64,000 bases of DNA from Bacteroidales bacterium. GTDB taxonomy: Bacteria > Bacteroidota > Bacteroidia > Bacteroidales > UBA932. How positions within the stretch are numbered: position 1 is the first letter of the stretch; each line of letters starts with the position of its first letter. Of the stretch, positions 41,403 through 51,965 are shown in pieces. The position numbers and the translations under genes were made by a program. The notes below the pieces were generated by a model. That model worked only from the letters and a program-made list of their open reading frames with translations, ran no database searches and was not told the DNA's origin. The DNA lies in the NCBI GenBank assembly GCA_017544005.1, contig JAFYEZ010000005.1, positions 22,047-86,046 on the forward strand. Reading direction: 5' to 3'.

Positions 41403-43409
41403 ATGCGGGCGAATATCATCAAAGTGGGCATCTTCTTCGGTCTGTTCGTGATCGGCTGCATCGCGGCCGTCATCCGGATCGTGGACTTCCAGCTCATCCA
41501 CAAGCCCGACACCAGTTTCGCCATCCCCACCACCTCGTCCGATCCGATCGCCTGCCGCCGCGGCAGCATCCTGGCCACCGACGGCCGATTTCTGGCTTTC
41601 TCCATTCCGGAGTACAAGGTCGTGATGGACTGCTGCCAGAGTGATTCCACCAAGTTTGCCAACGGGGTGGACAGTCTCGCCCGGGGACTTGCCGCCATCC
41701 TGAAGGACAAGCCCGCCAAGGAGTACCGCAAGATGCTCGTGGGCGACCGCAGGGCCGGCAAGCGCTACACCCGCCTCACCCAGAAGTATGTCACCTACCA
41801 GCAGATGAAAGCCATCTGCGCCCTTCCGATCCTGCGCGAGGGACGTTTCGGCGGCGGTGTGATGACGGAGATGTACGACCGCCGGCAGTACCCCTACGGA
41901 GAGCTCGCCTTCCGTACGCTGGGCCATATCAAGGCCAATGAAACCTCGCTCGTGGGAATCGAGGGCAGCTGCGACTCCCTGCTCAAGGGGACCGAAGGCA
42001 TCCGCTACACCCGCATGACCGAGCATCACCAGTGGATCGAGGACACCGAACATCCGCGGGTGGAGCCCGTGGACGGCATCGATGTCCGCTCGACCATCGA
42101 TATCGACATTCAGGACATCGCCGAGCGGGCGCTGCACCGCCAGCTGGCCAAGAGCGACGAGCTGGAAGCCGGTTGCGTGATCGTGATGGAGACCGCCACC
42201 GGCCGCATCCGCGCGATGGCCAATCTCCGCAAGGAGGGCAAGGGAAAATACCGTGAAACCTACAACTACGCAATCGGACAGGTCGGCGAGCCGGGATCCG
42301 TCTTCAAGCTGGCCACGCTGACCATCCTGCTCGACGAGGGAAAGGTGAAGCTGGAAGACGAAATGCCCGCCACCGTGAACTTCCAGTGCGGAAAGGGCAA
42401 ACCGCTGGTGGACCACTACCTGGACAAATACAAGACCATCTCGATCCTGCGCGGATTCGAAATCTCTTCGAACAACGTCTTCCGTATCCAGGCCTACAAG
42501 AACTACGGCAGCAATCCGGCGCACTTCGTAGAGAAGCTTGCGAATGACTTGCATATTAATTATAAGTACGACTTCGATATCCGGGGTCTGGGCCGCGCCC
42601 GCATCAAACACCCCAACGACGGAAGCTACTGGGCTGAAACCGACCTGCCGCAGATCGCCATGGGCTATACGGTGGAGGTCACGCCGCTGCACACGCTCAA
42701 CTTCTACAACGCCATCGCCAACGGCGGCGTGATGGTGGCTCCGCGCCTGCTCGAAGAGTTCAGCAAAGACGGCGAAATCCTCAAGGAGTTCCCCGTACAG
42801 ACCATTGGCCGCGTTTGCAAGAAAGAGACGGTCAAGGAGTTGCACCGGGCCATGCGCAGCGTGGTGGAGAACGGTACCGGTTACTACCAGTTCCGCGACT
42901 GCAAAGTAGCCGTGGCTGGCAAGACGGGTACCTCCCGCGTGGTGATGGACAACGGCAAGTATGAAGACCGGCTCGGCCGGCACAAATACCAGGCGACCTT
43001 CGCCGGCTTCTTCCCGTATGAAAATCCGCAGTACACCGTGATGGCGGTCATCTACTCCTACCCCACCCACCGCTCCTTCTACGGAGCCACCTGGGGCGGC
43101 CCCGTGGTCTGCGAAATCGCCAATGAAATCTATGTAAACCGGCCCGAATGGAAACAGCCCGTCACCCCCACCGGCAGTCTGCCCAAGGTGGAGGCCGCCA
43201 CCTTGGCCCGCGCGGATTCGACGGGCGGCGTACCGGATGTCCGCGGACTGGGTCTGCGCGAAAGCCTCCTGCTGCTCGAGGCGCAGGGCTACCAGGTGAC
43301 GGCCTCCGGACACGGAAAGGTCTCCGCACAGCATCCCGCCCCGGGCGACACGTGCCGGAACGGCCGGATTGAACTGACTCTTACCGACGAAAAAACTTCC
43401 AAGAAATGA
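41403..43409 (+). CDS. ftsI: Division-specific penicillin-binding protein (FtsI/PBP3) with PASTA domain
   Basis: A 668-residue peptidoglycan transpeptidase. Membrane anchor at about 8-26; pedestal domain with RRGSILATDGR; transpeptidase motifs SxxK at Ser299 (GSVFK), SSN at 355-357 and KTG at 507-509. A C-terminal PASTA domain (about 605-662, VPDVRGLGLRESLLLLE) is present, absent in E. coli FtsI but frequent in Bacteroidetes. The stop overlaps murE by 4 bases. Confidence 0.96.
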   Translation: MRANIIKVGIFFGLFVIGCIAAVIRIVDFQLIHKPDTSFAIPTTSSDPIACRRGSILATDGRFLAFSIPEYKVVMDCCQSDSTKFANGVDSLARGLAAILKDKPAKEYRKMLVGDRRAGKRYTRLTQKYVTYQQMKAICALPILREGRFGGGVMTEMYDRRQYPYGELAFRTLGHIKANETSLVGIEGSCDSLLKGTEGIRYTRMTEHHQWIEDTEHPRVEPVDGIDVRSTIDIDIQDIAERALHRQLAKSDELEAGCVIVMETATGRIRAMANLRKEGKGKYRETYNYAIGQVGEPGSVFKLATLTILLDEGKVKLEDEMPATVNFQCGKGKPLVDHYLDKYKTISILRGFEISSNNVFRIQAYKNYGSNPAHFVEKLANDLHINYKYDFDIRGLGRARIKHPNDGSYWAETDLPQIAMGYTVEVTPLHTLNFYNAIANGGVMVAPRLLEEFSKDGEILKEFPVQTIGRVCKKETVKELHRAMRSVVENGTGYYQFRDCKVAVAGKTGTSRVVMDNGKYEDRLGRHKYQATFAGFFPYENPQYTVMAVIYSYPTHRSFYGATWGGPVVCEIANEIYVNRPEWKQPVTPTGSLPKVEAATLARADSTGGVPDVRGLGLRESLLLLEAQGYQVTASGHGKVSAQHPAPGDTCRNGRIELTLTDEKTSKK

Positions 43410-44857
43410 TACTCACCGATCTTCTCCAGGACATCACGACCCTCGCTGTCAGCGGCAGCACCGCCATCGACATCCAGGGCATCTCCTTTGACTCGCGCAC
43501 CTGTGCGCCGGGCTGGCTTTTCGTGGCCGTCAATGGCACGGAGGCCGACGGACACCGGTTCATCGATTCCGCCATCGCAAACGGCGCGGTGGCCGTCATC
43601 TATGAAACGGGAGAGTGGCAGCGCACGGGTGTGACCGCCGTCAAGGTGGAAAACAGCCGTCTGGCACTCGGCCTGGCCGCCGACAACTTCTACGGCCATC
43701 CCTCCTCCAAGATGGAGGTCGTGGGCATCACCGGAACCAACGGCAAGAGCACGACCGTGACGCTGCTCTGGCAACTTTTCACGTCGCTGGGCTACTGCTG
43801 CGGCCTCTTCTCCACCATCGCCAACTATATCGGCAGCCGGAGGCTCCCGTCCGACCACACCACCCCCGACCCGGTCAGCGTCCACCGGCTGATGGCTGAG
43901 ATGGCCGCCGCGGGCTGCCAGTACTGCTTCATGGAGATCAGTTCGCACTCCCTGGCCCAGGACCGCATCGCCGGCATCCGTTTCAAGGGAGGCATCTTTT
44001 CGAACATCACCCACGACCATCTCGACTACCACAAAACCTTCGCGGAGTATCTCCGCTGCAAGAAACTCTTCTTTGACCACATGCCGCAGGATGCCTGGGT
44101 GCTGACCAACCTGGACGACAAACACGGCGAGGTGATGACGCAGAACACCCGGGCCGCCATCCATACCTACGCCTGCCGGCGGATGGCCGATTTCCGGGCC
44201 AAGATCGTGGAAGAGACCCTCGACGGCATGGAACTCGAGATAGACGGACGCCGCCTCTGGTGCAATTTCATCGGAGCGCACAATGCTTACAACCTGCTCG
44301 CCGTCTATGGTGCGGCCATTCTGCTGGGTGCCGACAAGGAGGAGGTGCTGGTGCGGATGAGCGCCCTGCGTACGGTGGCCGGACGCCTCGAATACTACCG
44401 CAGCCAGCATCGTGATCTCACCGCTTTTGTCGATTACGCCCACACGCCCGACGGCCTTGAGAATGTGCTCAAGACCCTGCGCGAGACCGCCCGGGACCGC
44501 CAGCTGGTCTGCGTGTTCGGCTGCGGCGGCGACCGCGACAAGACCAAGCGTCCCGAGATGGGCGAGATCGCCGGCAAGTATGCCGACCGGCTCGTGGTGA
44601 CGAGCGACAATCCCCGTACGGAGGATCCACTGGCCATCATCGAAGACATCAAGGCCGGCCTGAACCACGAGGCCATGCGCAAATCCATCTTCATCGCCGA
44701 CCGCAAGGAGGCCATCCGCACCGCGCTGATGACCGCCGACGAGGGGGCCGTCATCCTGATTGCCGGAAAGGGCCATGAAGACTACCAGATTATCGGAACC
44801 ACCAAGATCGACTACGACGAGCGCAGCTACGTCGCAGAACTGATGAAAGAAATCTAA
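43406..44857 (+). CDS. murE: UDP-MurNAc-tripeptide synthetase (meso-DAP-adding)
   Basis: A 483-residue cytoplasmic ligase adding the third residue of the stem peptide. ATP loop GITGTNGKSTTV (about 107-118) and the specificity motif TSDNPRTEDP are present; DNPR indicates meso-diaminopimelate as substrate. Full length. Starts within the ftsI stop. Confidence 0.97.
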   Translation: MILTDLLQDITTLAVSGSTAIDIQGISFDSRTCAPGWLFVAVNGTEADGHRFIDSAIANGAVAVIYETGEWQRTGVTAVKVENSRLALGLAADNFYGHPSSKMEVVGITGTNGKSTTVTLLWQLFTSLGYCCGLFSTIANYIGSRRLPSDHTTPDPVSVHRLMAEMAAAGCQYCFMEISSHSLAQDRIAGIRFKGGIFSNITHDHLDYHKTFAEYLRCKKLFFDHMPQDAWVLTNLDDKHGEVMTQNTRAAIHTYACRRMADFRAKIVEETLDGMELEIDGRRLWCNFIGAHNAYNLLAVYGAAILLGADKEEVLVRMSALRTVAGRLEYYRSQHRDLTAFVDYAHTPDGLENVLKTLRETARDRQLVCVFGCGGDRDKTKRPEMGEIAGKYADRLVVTSDNPRTEDPLAIIEDIKAGLNHEAMRKSIFIADRKEAIRTALMTADEGAVILIAGKGHEDYQIIGTTKIDYDERSYVAELMKEI

Positions 44858-44878
44858 TTCAACGTAATACGACAGGTT

Positions 44879-46069
44879 ATGCTCTATCATCTGTTTGACT
44901 ATTTCCAGCGGGCCGGGATCGATTTCCCGGGTGTGGGCCTGATGCACTACATCTCGTTCCGTGCCATTGCCGGCAGCGTCGTCGCCATCCTGACCGCCCT
45001 GATCTTCGGCCGTCGCATGATCAACTGGCTGCAGAAGAAACAAATCGGCGAAACCATCCGCGACCTGGGGCTGGAGGGGCAGCTTCAGAAGAAGGGCACC
45101 CCGACGATGGGCGGTCTGATCATCCTCATCTCGATTCTCGTTCCGGTGCTGCTCTTCGGCGACCTTACCAACATCAACACGATGCTGCTCATCGTGACCA
45201 CCATCTGGCTGGGAGCGCTCGGTTTTACCGACGACTATATCAAGGTCTTCAAACACAACAAGGAGGGCCTCAGCGGCAAGTACAAGATTATCGGACAGGT
45301 ACTCCTGGGCCTGCTCGTGGGCCTCACCCTCTACCTGACCGCCGACCAGGGCGTGAGCTACAGCCGCACCACAATCCCCTTCTTCAAGGGCAACGAGTTC
45401 GACTACAAGTGGCTGATTCCCTTCTCCGGACAGTTTGTCCGTGCCCTGCAGGGCGGCCTCTATGTACTGGTCATCACCTTCATCATCACCGCCTGCTCGA
45501 ACGGAACCAACCTGACCGACGGCATGGACGGTCTGGCTGCCGGCGTCTCCGCCATCGTGGGCGCAACCCTCGGTGTCCTGGCCTATGTCTCCGGCCACAG
45601 CGGATTTGCCGAATACCTCAACATCATGTACCTGCCTAAAGTCGGCGAAATCACGGTTTATATCAGCTGTTTTATCGGCGCACTGCTGGGCTTCCTCTGG
45701 TACAACGCCTTCCCGGCCCAGGTCTTCATGGGCGACACGGGCAGCCTTGCACTGGGCGGCATCATCGGCGTCTGCGCCGTGCTGATCCGCAAGGAACTCC
45801 TGCTTCCGATTCTCTGCGGCATCTTCTTCATGGAGAGCCTCTCGGTGATCCTCCAGCGCTGGTACTTCCGCCGCACCCGCAAGAAGACCGGCACGGGCGT
45901 GCGCATCTTCCGGATGGCGCCGCTGCACCACCACTATCAGAAAGAGAATCCGGACGCGCTGCTGCAGCGTCCCAAGGGACTTCTCCCCGAAAATAAAATC
46001 GTCGCACGCTTCTGGATCGTCTCGATTCTGCTGGCCGTGCTGAGCATCGTTACCCTGAAAATCCGTTAA
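44879..46069 (+). CDS. mraY: Phospho-N-acetylmuramoyl-pentapeptide transferase
   Basis: A 396-residue integral membrane enzyme making lipid I. Ten hydrophobic segments are apparent. Conserved Asp motifs [18 protein letters not shown] and [11 protein letters not shown] plus the C-terminal MAPLHHHYQ are present. Slightly longer than E. coli MraY (360), with an extra loop near residues 155-180. Confidence 0.97.
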   Translation: MLYHLFDYFQRAGIDFPGVGLMHYISFRAIAGSVVAILTALIFGRRMINWLQKKQIGETIRDLGLEGQLQKKGTPTMGGLIILISILVPVLLFGDLTNINTMLLIVTTIWLGALGFTDDYIKVFKHNKEGLSGKYKIIGQVLLGLLVGLTLYLTADQGVSYSRTTIPFFKGNEFDYKWLIPFSGQFVRALQGGLYVLVITFIITACSNGTNLTDGMDGLAAGVSAIVGATLGVLAYVSGHSGFAEYLNIMYLPKVGEITVYISCFIGALLGFLWYNAFPAQVFMGDTGSLALGGIIGVCAVLIRKELLLPILCGIFFMESLSVILQRWYFRRTRKKTGTGVRIFRMAPLHHHYQKENPDALLQRPKGLLPENKIVARFWIVSILLAVLSIVTLKIR

Positions 46070-46071
46070 CA

Positions 46072-47406
46072 ATGAAAAGAATCGTCATATTGGGCGGCGG
46101 AGAGAGCGGCGTTGGAGCCGCCGTACTGGCCAAGGTCAAACAGTTCGACGTCTTCCTTTCCGACAGCGGCTCGCTGAAGGAGAGCTACAAGCAGACGCTC
46201 GAGGAATACGGCATTCCCTTTGAAGAGGGCCGCCATACCGAGTCGCTGATCCTCAACGCGGACGAGGTCATCAAGAGCCCGGGCATCCCGGAGACCGCCC
46301 CGATGGTGGTGGCCCTCCGCGAGCGGGGAATCAACGTGATCTCCGAGATCGAATTTGCAGGCCGCTACGACACCGCCAAGAAGATCTGCATCACCGGCAG
46401 CAACGGCAAGACGACCACCACCTCGCTGATCTACTACCTGCTCAAGAATGCCGGGCTCGACGTGGGGCTGGGCGGCAACATCGGCAAGAGTTACGCGATG
46501 CAGGTCGCCCTGGAAAAGCACGATATCTACGTCTTGGAAATCAGTAGTTTCCAGCTGGATGGCATGTATGATTTCAAGGCCGATATCGCGGTGCTGCTCA
46601 ACATCACCCCGGATCATCTGGACCGCTACGACCACAAGATGCAGAACTACATCAACGCCAAGTTCCGCATCACCCGCAACATGAGCAAGGACGACTGCTT
46701 CATCTTCTGCTCGGACGACGCCATCACGATGGGTGAGCTGGACCGGATCGTACTCCAGGCCAAGAAGCTCCCCTTCACCCAGGAGGGCAAGGTGGAAGAG
46801 GGCGCCTACACGGAAAACGGCAACATGGTGGTTGCCTACGAAGGCGAAAAGTTCAAGATGCCCATCGATGACATCCAGATCAAAGGGCGTCACAATGTCT
46901 ACAATTCGATGGCGGCGGCCATCGCCGGCAAGATCATGCATATCACCGACAACGCCATCCGGGATTCGCTGATGAGCTTCCAGGGCGTGGAGCACCGCAT
47001 GGAAAAGGTGCTCTCGATCGGCGGCGTGCTCTACATCAACGATTCGAAGGCCACCAACGTCAACTCCACCTGGTATGCGCTCGAGAGCGTCAGCGGCTCC
47101 ATCATCCTGATTCTCGGCGGCAAGGACAAGGGGAACGACTACGAGCCGATCTACGACCTGGTGCGCGAGAAGGTGCGTGCCATCGTCTGCCTGGGCGTGG
47201 ACAACGCCAAGATCCACGCCTGCTTCGAGGACAAGGTGGAGGCCATCTACGATACCCTCTCCGCCGAGGAGTGCGTCCGCAAGTGCGCGGAGATTGCGGA
47301 GCCGGGCGAGACGGTGCTCCTCTCCCCCTGCTGCGCAAGTTTCGACCTGTTCAAGAATTATGAAGACCGCGGCCGCCAGTTCAAGGAGGCGGTCCGTCGG
47401 CTCTAA
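46072..47406 (+). CDS. murD: UDP-N-acetylmuramoylalanine--D-glutamate ligase
   Basis: A 444-residue Mur ligase adding D-Glu. N-terminal Rossmann loop VILGGGESGVGAA, ATP loop ITGSNGKTTT and the C-terminal YINDSKATNVNSTW motif identify it. Two bases after mraY. Confidence 0.97.
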   Translation: MKRIVILGGGESGVGAAVLAKVKQFDVFLSDSGSLKESYKQTLEEYGIPFEEGRHTESLILNADEVIKSPGIPETAPMVVALRERGINVISEIEFAGRYDTAKKICITGSNGKTTTTSLIYYLLKNAGLDVGLGGNIGKSYAMQVALEKHDIYVLEISSFQLDGMYDFKADIAVLLNITPDHLDRYDHKMQNYINAKFRITRNMSKDDCFIFCSDDAITMGELDRIVLQAKKLPFTQEGKVEEGAYTENGNMVVAYEGEKFKMPIDDIQIKGRHNVYNSMAAAIAGKIMHITDNAIRDSLMSFQGVEHRMEKVLSIGGVLYINDSKATNVNSTWYALESVSGSIILILGGKDKGNDYEPIYDLVREKVRAIVCLGVDNAKIHACFEDKVEAIYDTLSAEECVRKCAEIAEPGETVLLSPCCASFDLFKNYEDRGRQFKEAVRRL

Positions 47407-47423
47407 AACCCACTGACGAGGCG

Positions 47424-48728
47424 ATGGACGTTAAAGAGATCGTACAGAAGATACCGCGGCCGAAGCTGCGGGGCGACCGGGTCCTTTGGATCTGCGTCAT
47501 GCTCTTCGCAATGATTTCCGTGCTGGCGGTCTTCTCGTCGAGTACCTTCATCGCCAACCGGCACGATATGCCCAAGACGGCCATCTTCTTCAGCCAGCTG
47601 AAGTTTGTCGCCCTCGGGTTCTTTACCCTGTTCATCTGCTACCTGGTGCCGATGCGCCTCTACCGGCGGGCGGCCTTCTCCATCTTCCTGATCACGCTGG
47701 CCGGCCTGTTGGCGGCGATGATCTTCGGCGAGGAGATTAACGGTGCCAAGCGCAGTTTCAGTATCGCCGGATTCACGGTTCAGCCGCTGGAGTTCGCCAA
47801 GATCGGCCTCATCATGTACCTGGCCAAGGCGATGGAGCTCTGGAAGGACAGCCTTAACACCTTCAAGGACTTCGCGCTCAAGCTGCTGCTGCCCATCGGC
47901 GTCACCTGTCTCTTCGTGCTCCCCAACAGTGCCTCCACGGTGCTGCTCTTCGGGTTGCTGAGTTTCCTGCTGATGTTCTTCATGGGCGTGAAGCCCAAGT
48001 TCCTGCTCATTACCCTCGGCGCGGCAGTGGCGGCGGTGGCCTTGCTGCTGCTGATTTATAATGTCGCCTATGCCGGCAAGACGCATGCCCCGGGTGAAAA
48101 TGTGGGTACTGTGGAGAAGTTCTTCAACCGAATCGGCACGGCGCAGAGCCGTATTTTGAACTTTGCCGGCGGTCACGACGACGAGGACGCCGCCTCGGAG
48201 GCCCTCTCCAAAGAGGAACTGGAGAAAATCAAGGACGCCAAGCGCCAGAGCGAGAACGCCAAGATCGCCATTTCGCAGGGCGGTCTGGTCGGAAAGGGAC
48301 CGGGAAAGAGTACGCAGCGCTACTCCCTCTCGATGGCCTTTTCGGACTTTATCTTTGCCTTTATCGTAGAAGAATACGGTCTGCTGGGAGGCGGATTCGT
48401 AATTCTCCTCTATATCATCGTGCTCTTCCGGTGTATCCGGATGACACGCAAATGTTCTACCACCTTCTCGGAGGCCCTCATTCTCGGACTGGCCTGGCTG
48501 ATTGCCCTGCAGGCGATGCTCCACATCTTCGTGAATGTCGGGCTGCTGCCGGTCACCGGCCACACCCTGCCCCTGATCAGCCACGGCGGCACCGCTTACC
48601 TGGTGCTGAGCGGCGCGATGGGAATGATCCTGTCGGTGAGCCGTCACCTCGAAAAGAAGGAAGAACAGGAAAAACAGTTGGAAACGGAAAACGAAGTTGC
48701 CCTGGAAACCCATGAAGAAACCCATTAA
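47424..48728 (+). CDS. ftsW: Septal peptidoglycan glycosyltransferase FtsW
   Basis: A 434-residue SEDS-family polymerase partnering FtsI. About ten membrane segments; the hallmark LPLISHGGTAYLVLS occurs near the C-terminus. A hydrophilic, charged loop of about 70 residues (about 215-285, rich in Glu/Lys/Ala) interrupts the membrane segments in the position of the large extracytoplasmic loop. The acidic C-terminal tail (EEQEKQLETENE) is cytoplasmic. Overlaps murG by 17 bases. Confidence 0.96.
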   Translation: MDVKEIVQKIPRPKLRGDRVLWICVMLFAMISVLAVFSSSTFIANRHDMPKTAIFFSQLKFVALGFFTLFICYLVPMRLYRRAAFSIFLITLAGLLAAMIFGEEINGAKRSFSIAGFTVQPLEFAKIGLIMYLAKAMELWKDSLNTFKDFALKLLLPIGVTCLFVLPNSASTVLLFGLLSFLLMFFMGVKPKFLLITLGAAVAAVALLLLIYNVAYAGKTHAPGENVGTVEKFFNRIGTAQSRILNFAGGHDDEDAASEALSKEELEKIKDAKRQSENAKIAISQGGLVGKGPGKSTQRYSLSMAFSDFIFAFIVEEYGLLGGGFVILLYIIVLFRCIRMTRKCSTTFSEALILGLAWLIALQAMLHIFVNVGLLPVTGHTLPLISHGGTAYLVLSGAMGMILSVSRHLEKKEEQEKQLETENEVALETHEETH

Positions 48729-49827
48729 AGTCATCATCAGCGGCGGCGGCACGGGAGGTCACATCTTCCCGGCCCTGTCCATTGCGGAATCCCTCAAGGC
48801 CATCGCTCCGGAGACCGACATCCTCTTTGTCGGCGCCCTGGGCAAGATGGAAATGGAAAAAGTACCCGCAGCCGGCTACCCCATCAAGGGGCTTCCGGTG
48901 GCAGGTCTGCAGCGCAAGCTTTCGCTGAAGAACCTGGCGCTCCCCTTCAAGGTGTTCAAAAGCCTTCGCATGGCGGGCAAGATTCTGAAGGAATTCCAGC
49001 CCGACGTCGCGGTGGGGGTCGGCGGATTTGCCAGCGCCCCGCTTCTCTGGAGCGCTTCGCACCACGGCATCCCCACCCTGATCCAGGAGCAGAATTCCTA
49101 TGCCGGACTGACCAACAAGATCGTGGGACGCCGGGCCAAGACCATCTGCACCGCCTATGAGGGAATGGAAAAGTTCTTCCCGAAGGACCGCATCATCCTG
49201 ACCGGCAATCCGATCCGCGCGGAAATCAACCGTCCGACCGCAGCCCAGCGGGAGGAGGGCTACCGCTTCTACGGTCTGGATCCGCAGAAGAAGACCCTCT
49301 TCGTGGTGGGCGGCAGCCTCGGTTGCCGCACCCTCAACCAGACCCTGATGCGCTGGATTGAGAACGGCGGCGACCGGGCCGGCTTCCAGGTAATCTGGCA
49401 GTGCGGAAAGTATTACAAGGAGTCCGTGGACGCCTTCGTGGCGGCACATCCGGCGGCCAATGTACACCACTACGACTTCATCCGCCGGATGGACCTGGCC
49501 TATGCCGTGGCCGACGTGATTGTCTCCCGGGCCGGAGCCGGCACCATTTCCGAGCTTTGCGTGGCCGGAAAAGCCACGATTTTCGTACCTTCGCCCAATG
49601 TGGCGGAGGACCACCAGACCCACAATGCCATGGCCCTGGTTTCCAAGGGTGCCGCGCGGATGGTGAAGGATGCCGAGGCGCCCGAAAAGTTGATGGGCGT
49701 GGCGGAGGAGCTGCTGAACAACCCTGCGGAGATTGCCTCTCTGGAAGAGAATATCCTCAAACTGGCCCGCAAGGATGCCGGCGAGGTGATTGCGAAAGAG
49801 GTCCTCAAACTGGTTAAAGAACGATAG
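48712..49827 (+). CDS. murG: UDP-GlcNAc:lipid I N-acetylglucosaminyltransferase
   Basis: A 371-residue GT28 enzyme making lipid II at the inner membrane. ISGGGTGGHIFPAL at the N-terminus, EQNSYAGLTNK, VVGGSLG and the UDP-binding SRAGAGTISEL are present. I choose the ATG at 48712 over an upstream TTG. The gene starts inside ftsW. Confidence 0.97.
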   Translation: MKKPIKVIISGGGTGGHIFPALSIAESLKAIAPETDILFVGALGKMEMEKVPAAGYPIKGLPVAGLQRKLSLKNLALPFKVFKSLRMAGKILKEFQPDVAVGVGGFASAPLLWSASHHGIPTLIQEQNSYAGLTNKIVGRRAKTICTAYEGMEKFFPKDRIILTGNPIRAEINRPTAAQREEGYRFYGLDPQKKTLFVVGGSLGCRTLNQTLMRWIENGGDRAGFQVIWQCGKYYKESVDAFVAAHPAANVHHYDFIRRMDLAYAVADVIVSRAGAGTISELCVAGKATIFVPSPNVAEDHQTHNAMALVSKGAARMVKDAEAPEKLMGVAEELLNNPAEIASLEENILKLARKDAGEVIAKEVLKLVKER

Positions 49828-49829
49828 CG

Positions 49830-51185
49830 ATGGGCAACTATAAGAACTATTATTTCCTGGGAATCGGCGGCATCGGCATGAGCGCCATCGCCCGCTATTT
49901 CCACCACGCGGGTTACGCCGTCTCCGGCTATGACCGGACTCCGTCAGCCCTGACGGCCGCCCTGGAGAAGGAGGGAATCGCCATCCATTACGACGACAAT
50001 CCCGCCGCTGTCCCCGCCGCCGTGGAGGAGACCTTTGTGATTTACACCCCGGCCGTTCCGGAAGACCTCGGCGAGTTCCGTTACATCCGCGAGAAGGGTT
50101 ATGCCCTCTGCAAACGGAGTCGCGCGCTCGGCGAAATTGCCCGCGGCCAGGAATGTCTCGCCGTTTCCGGCACCCACGGAAAAACCACGACCAGCACCCT
50201 GCTGGCCCACATTCTCACCCAGGCCGAAGGCGGTTGCAACGCCTTTCTGGGCGGAATCTCCAAGAATTACGACACCAACCTGCTGCTAAGCACCCGCAAG
50301 GTGCTCGTGGCGGAAGCAGACGAATTTGACCGCTCCTTCCTCCAGCTCTTCCCCGAGATCGCCGTGGTGACCGCCACCGACGCCGACCACCTGGATATTT
50401 ACAACGACCGCAGCCACCTGCTGGAGGCCTTCGGGGCCTTTGCCGCGCAGGTAAGCCGGGCCCTTGTGGTCAAGGCAGGGGTGGAACTCCCGACGGAGGG
50501 GGTGAAGGCCCGCGTCTGGCGCTACGCCTATGACACGCCCTGCGACTTCTACGCCTCCGATATCGTCCCCATCGACGGCGGCCGGTTCGATTTCACCCTG
50601 AATACCCCGATGGGACGCTTCCCGCACTGGAGCGTTGGCATCCCGGGCTGGGTAAACGTAGAAAACGCCGTGGCGGCATCGGCCGTGGCCCTGCTTCACG
50701 GCACGGGCCCCGATGCGGTGCGCGCCGCCGTGGCCACCTTCAGCGGAGTGAAGCGCCGCTTCGACATCCACCTCAACACCCCGATAATTGCCTACGTGGA
50801 TGACTACGCCCACCATCCCAACGAGATCAAGGCGGCCATCACCTCGATCCGCAATATCTTCCCCGGTCGCAAGCTCTGCGGCATCTTCCAGCCGCACCTC
50901 TATACCCGTACGCGCGATTTCGCCGATGAATTCGCCGAGGCGCTCAGCCAGCTGGACGCCCTGATCATGCTGCCCATCTATCCGGCACGCGAGCTCCCCA
51001 TTCCGGGCGTCTGCTCCGAGATGATTCTCAACAAGGTAACCCTCGCCGACAAGCAGCTTGTCGCCAAGGAAGACCTCATGGCGCACCTGGCCGCCCGCAA
51101 GCTGGACTGCCTGATTACCTTCGGGGCCGGGGACATCGACCGTTTTATCGAACCCATCGAACAATACCTCCGTACGTTATGCTGA
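49830..51185 (+). CDS. murC: UDP-N-acetylmuramate--L-alanine ligase
   Basis: A 451-residue Mur ligase catalysing the first amino-acid addition. Nucleotide loop GIGGIGMSAIARYFH, ATP loop SGTHGKTTTSTLL, YVDDYAHHPNEIKA and FQPHLYTRT are diagnostic. Two-base gap from murG; its last codons overlap ftsQ by 7 bases. Confidence 0.97.
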   Translation: MGNYKNYYFLGIGGIGMSAIARYFHHAGYAVSGYDRTPSALTAALEKEGIAIHYDDNPAAVPAAVEETFVIYTPAVPEDLGEFRYIREKGYALCKRSRALGEIARGQECLAVSGTHGKTTTSTLLAHILTQAEGGCNAFLGGISKNYDTNLLLSTRKVLVAEADEFDRSFLQLFPEIAVVTATDADHLDIYNDRSHLLEAFGAFAAQVSRALVVKAGVELPTEGVKARVWRYAYDTPCDFYASDIVPIDGGRFDFTLNTPMGRFPHWSVGIPGWVNVENAVAASAVALLHGTGPDAVRAAVATFSGVKRRFDIHLNTPIIAYVDDYAHHPNEIKAAITSIRNIFPGRKLCGIFQPHLYTRTRDFADEFAEALSQLDALIMLPIYPARELPIPGVCSEMILNKVTLADKQLVAKEDLMAHLAARKLDCLITFGAGDIDRFIEPIEQYLRTLC

Positions 51186-51952
51186 AAAAAGTCCTCCTCA
51201 CCATCCTGATTCTCCTCGGCGTCGCGGGGCTCGGCGGTAGTTATCTCTACTTCGTCGGGCGCATGGCGCAGAAGGAGCGTGCACAGGTGGCATGCAAGGA
51301 GGTCCGCATCGACATCAAGGGGGACGGCAGCAACCTGATTGCCAAAGACGATATTTACGGCCTGATCGGCGGCGAAGGGAGCCTGGTGGGCTGCAAGGCC
51401 GATTCGATCGACCTCTGCGGCATCGAGCAGACGCTCGCCCAGTGCGGTGAAATCCTGGACAACCAGGCCTACTGCAAGGCGGACGGCACCGTGATCATTG
51501 ACGTACGCCACCGCCGGGCCGCGCTGCGCCTGCTCTGCGCGAACAACGCCTTTTACAGCGACCCCTCCGGCTACCTTTTCCCGCTCCGCAACCCGGCCGA
51601 CGTGCCGGTCGTCACGGGCGCGATTCCCCTGCAGCTGGGCAGTCAGTACCAGGGACGTCCCCGCACGGCGGGCGGCATGCAGTGGCTGCAGGATCTGCTG
51701 GCGCTGGGACGCTATATCGAGGAACACGACTTCTGGCACCGCCAGGTGGCCCAGATCGATGTGGAGCCGGGCGGAGACCTGGTTCTCTATATGAACAGCG
51801 GCGAGGAGAAGTTCATCTTCGGGCGGGCTGACAACCTGCAGGAGAAGTTCGACAAGATCAGCCGCTACTACCGAATCATCGCACCGCTCGAGGGGCACAA
51901 ACCCTACCGCAGCGTCAACCTGAAATTCAAAGACCAAATCGTTTGCAAATAA
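51179..51952 (+). CDS. ftsQ: FtsQ-like cell division protein
   Basis: A 257-residue bitopic protein: short cytoplasmic N-terminus, membrane helix (about 5-26), then a POTRA-like region (VRIDIKGDGSNLIAKDDIYGLI) and a beta domain. Conservation of FtsQ is weak; position between murC and ftsA and topology support the call. It is unusually rich in Cys (seven, at about 39, 72, 80, 89, 99, 120 and 256), six of them in the periplasmic N-terminal half, suggesting disulfides. Confidence 0.88.
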   Translation: MLKKVLLTILILLGVAGLGGSYLYFVGRMAQKERAQVACKEVRIDIKGDGSNLIAKDDIYGLIGGEGSLVGCKADSIDLCGIEQTLAQCGEILDNQAYCKADGTVIIDVRHRRAALRLLCANNAFYSDPSGYLFPLRNPADVPVVTGAIPLQLGSQYQGRPRTAGGMQWLQDLLALGRYIEEHDFWHRQVAQIDVEPGGDLVLYMNSGEEKFIFGRADNLQEKFDKISRYYRIIAPLEGHKPYRSVNLKFKDQIVCK

Positions 51953-51965
51953 TACACAACGAGAT

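Noticed and set aside
40359-46072. Two antisense frames of over 900 codons across rsmH-ftsI-murE-mraY
   Set aside because: Same reasoning: shadows of the dcw genes.
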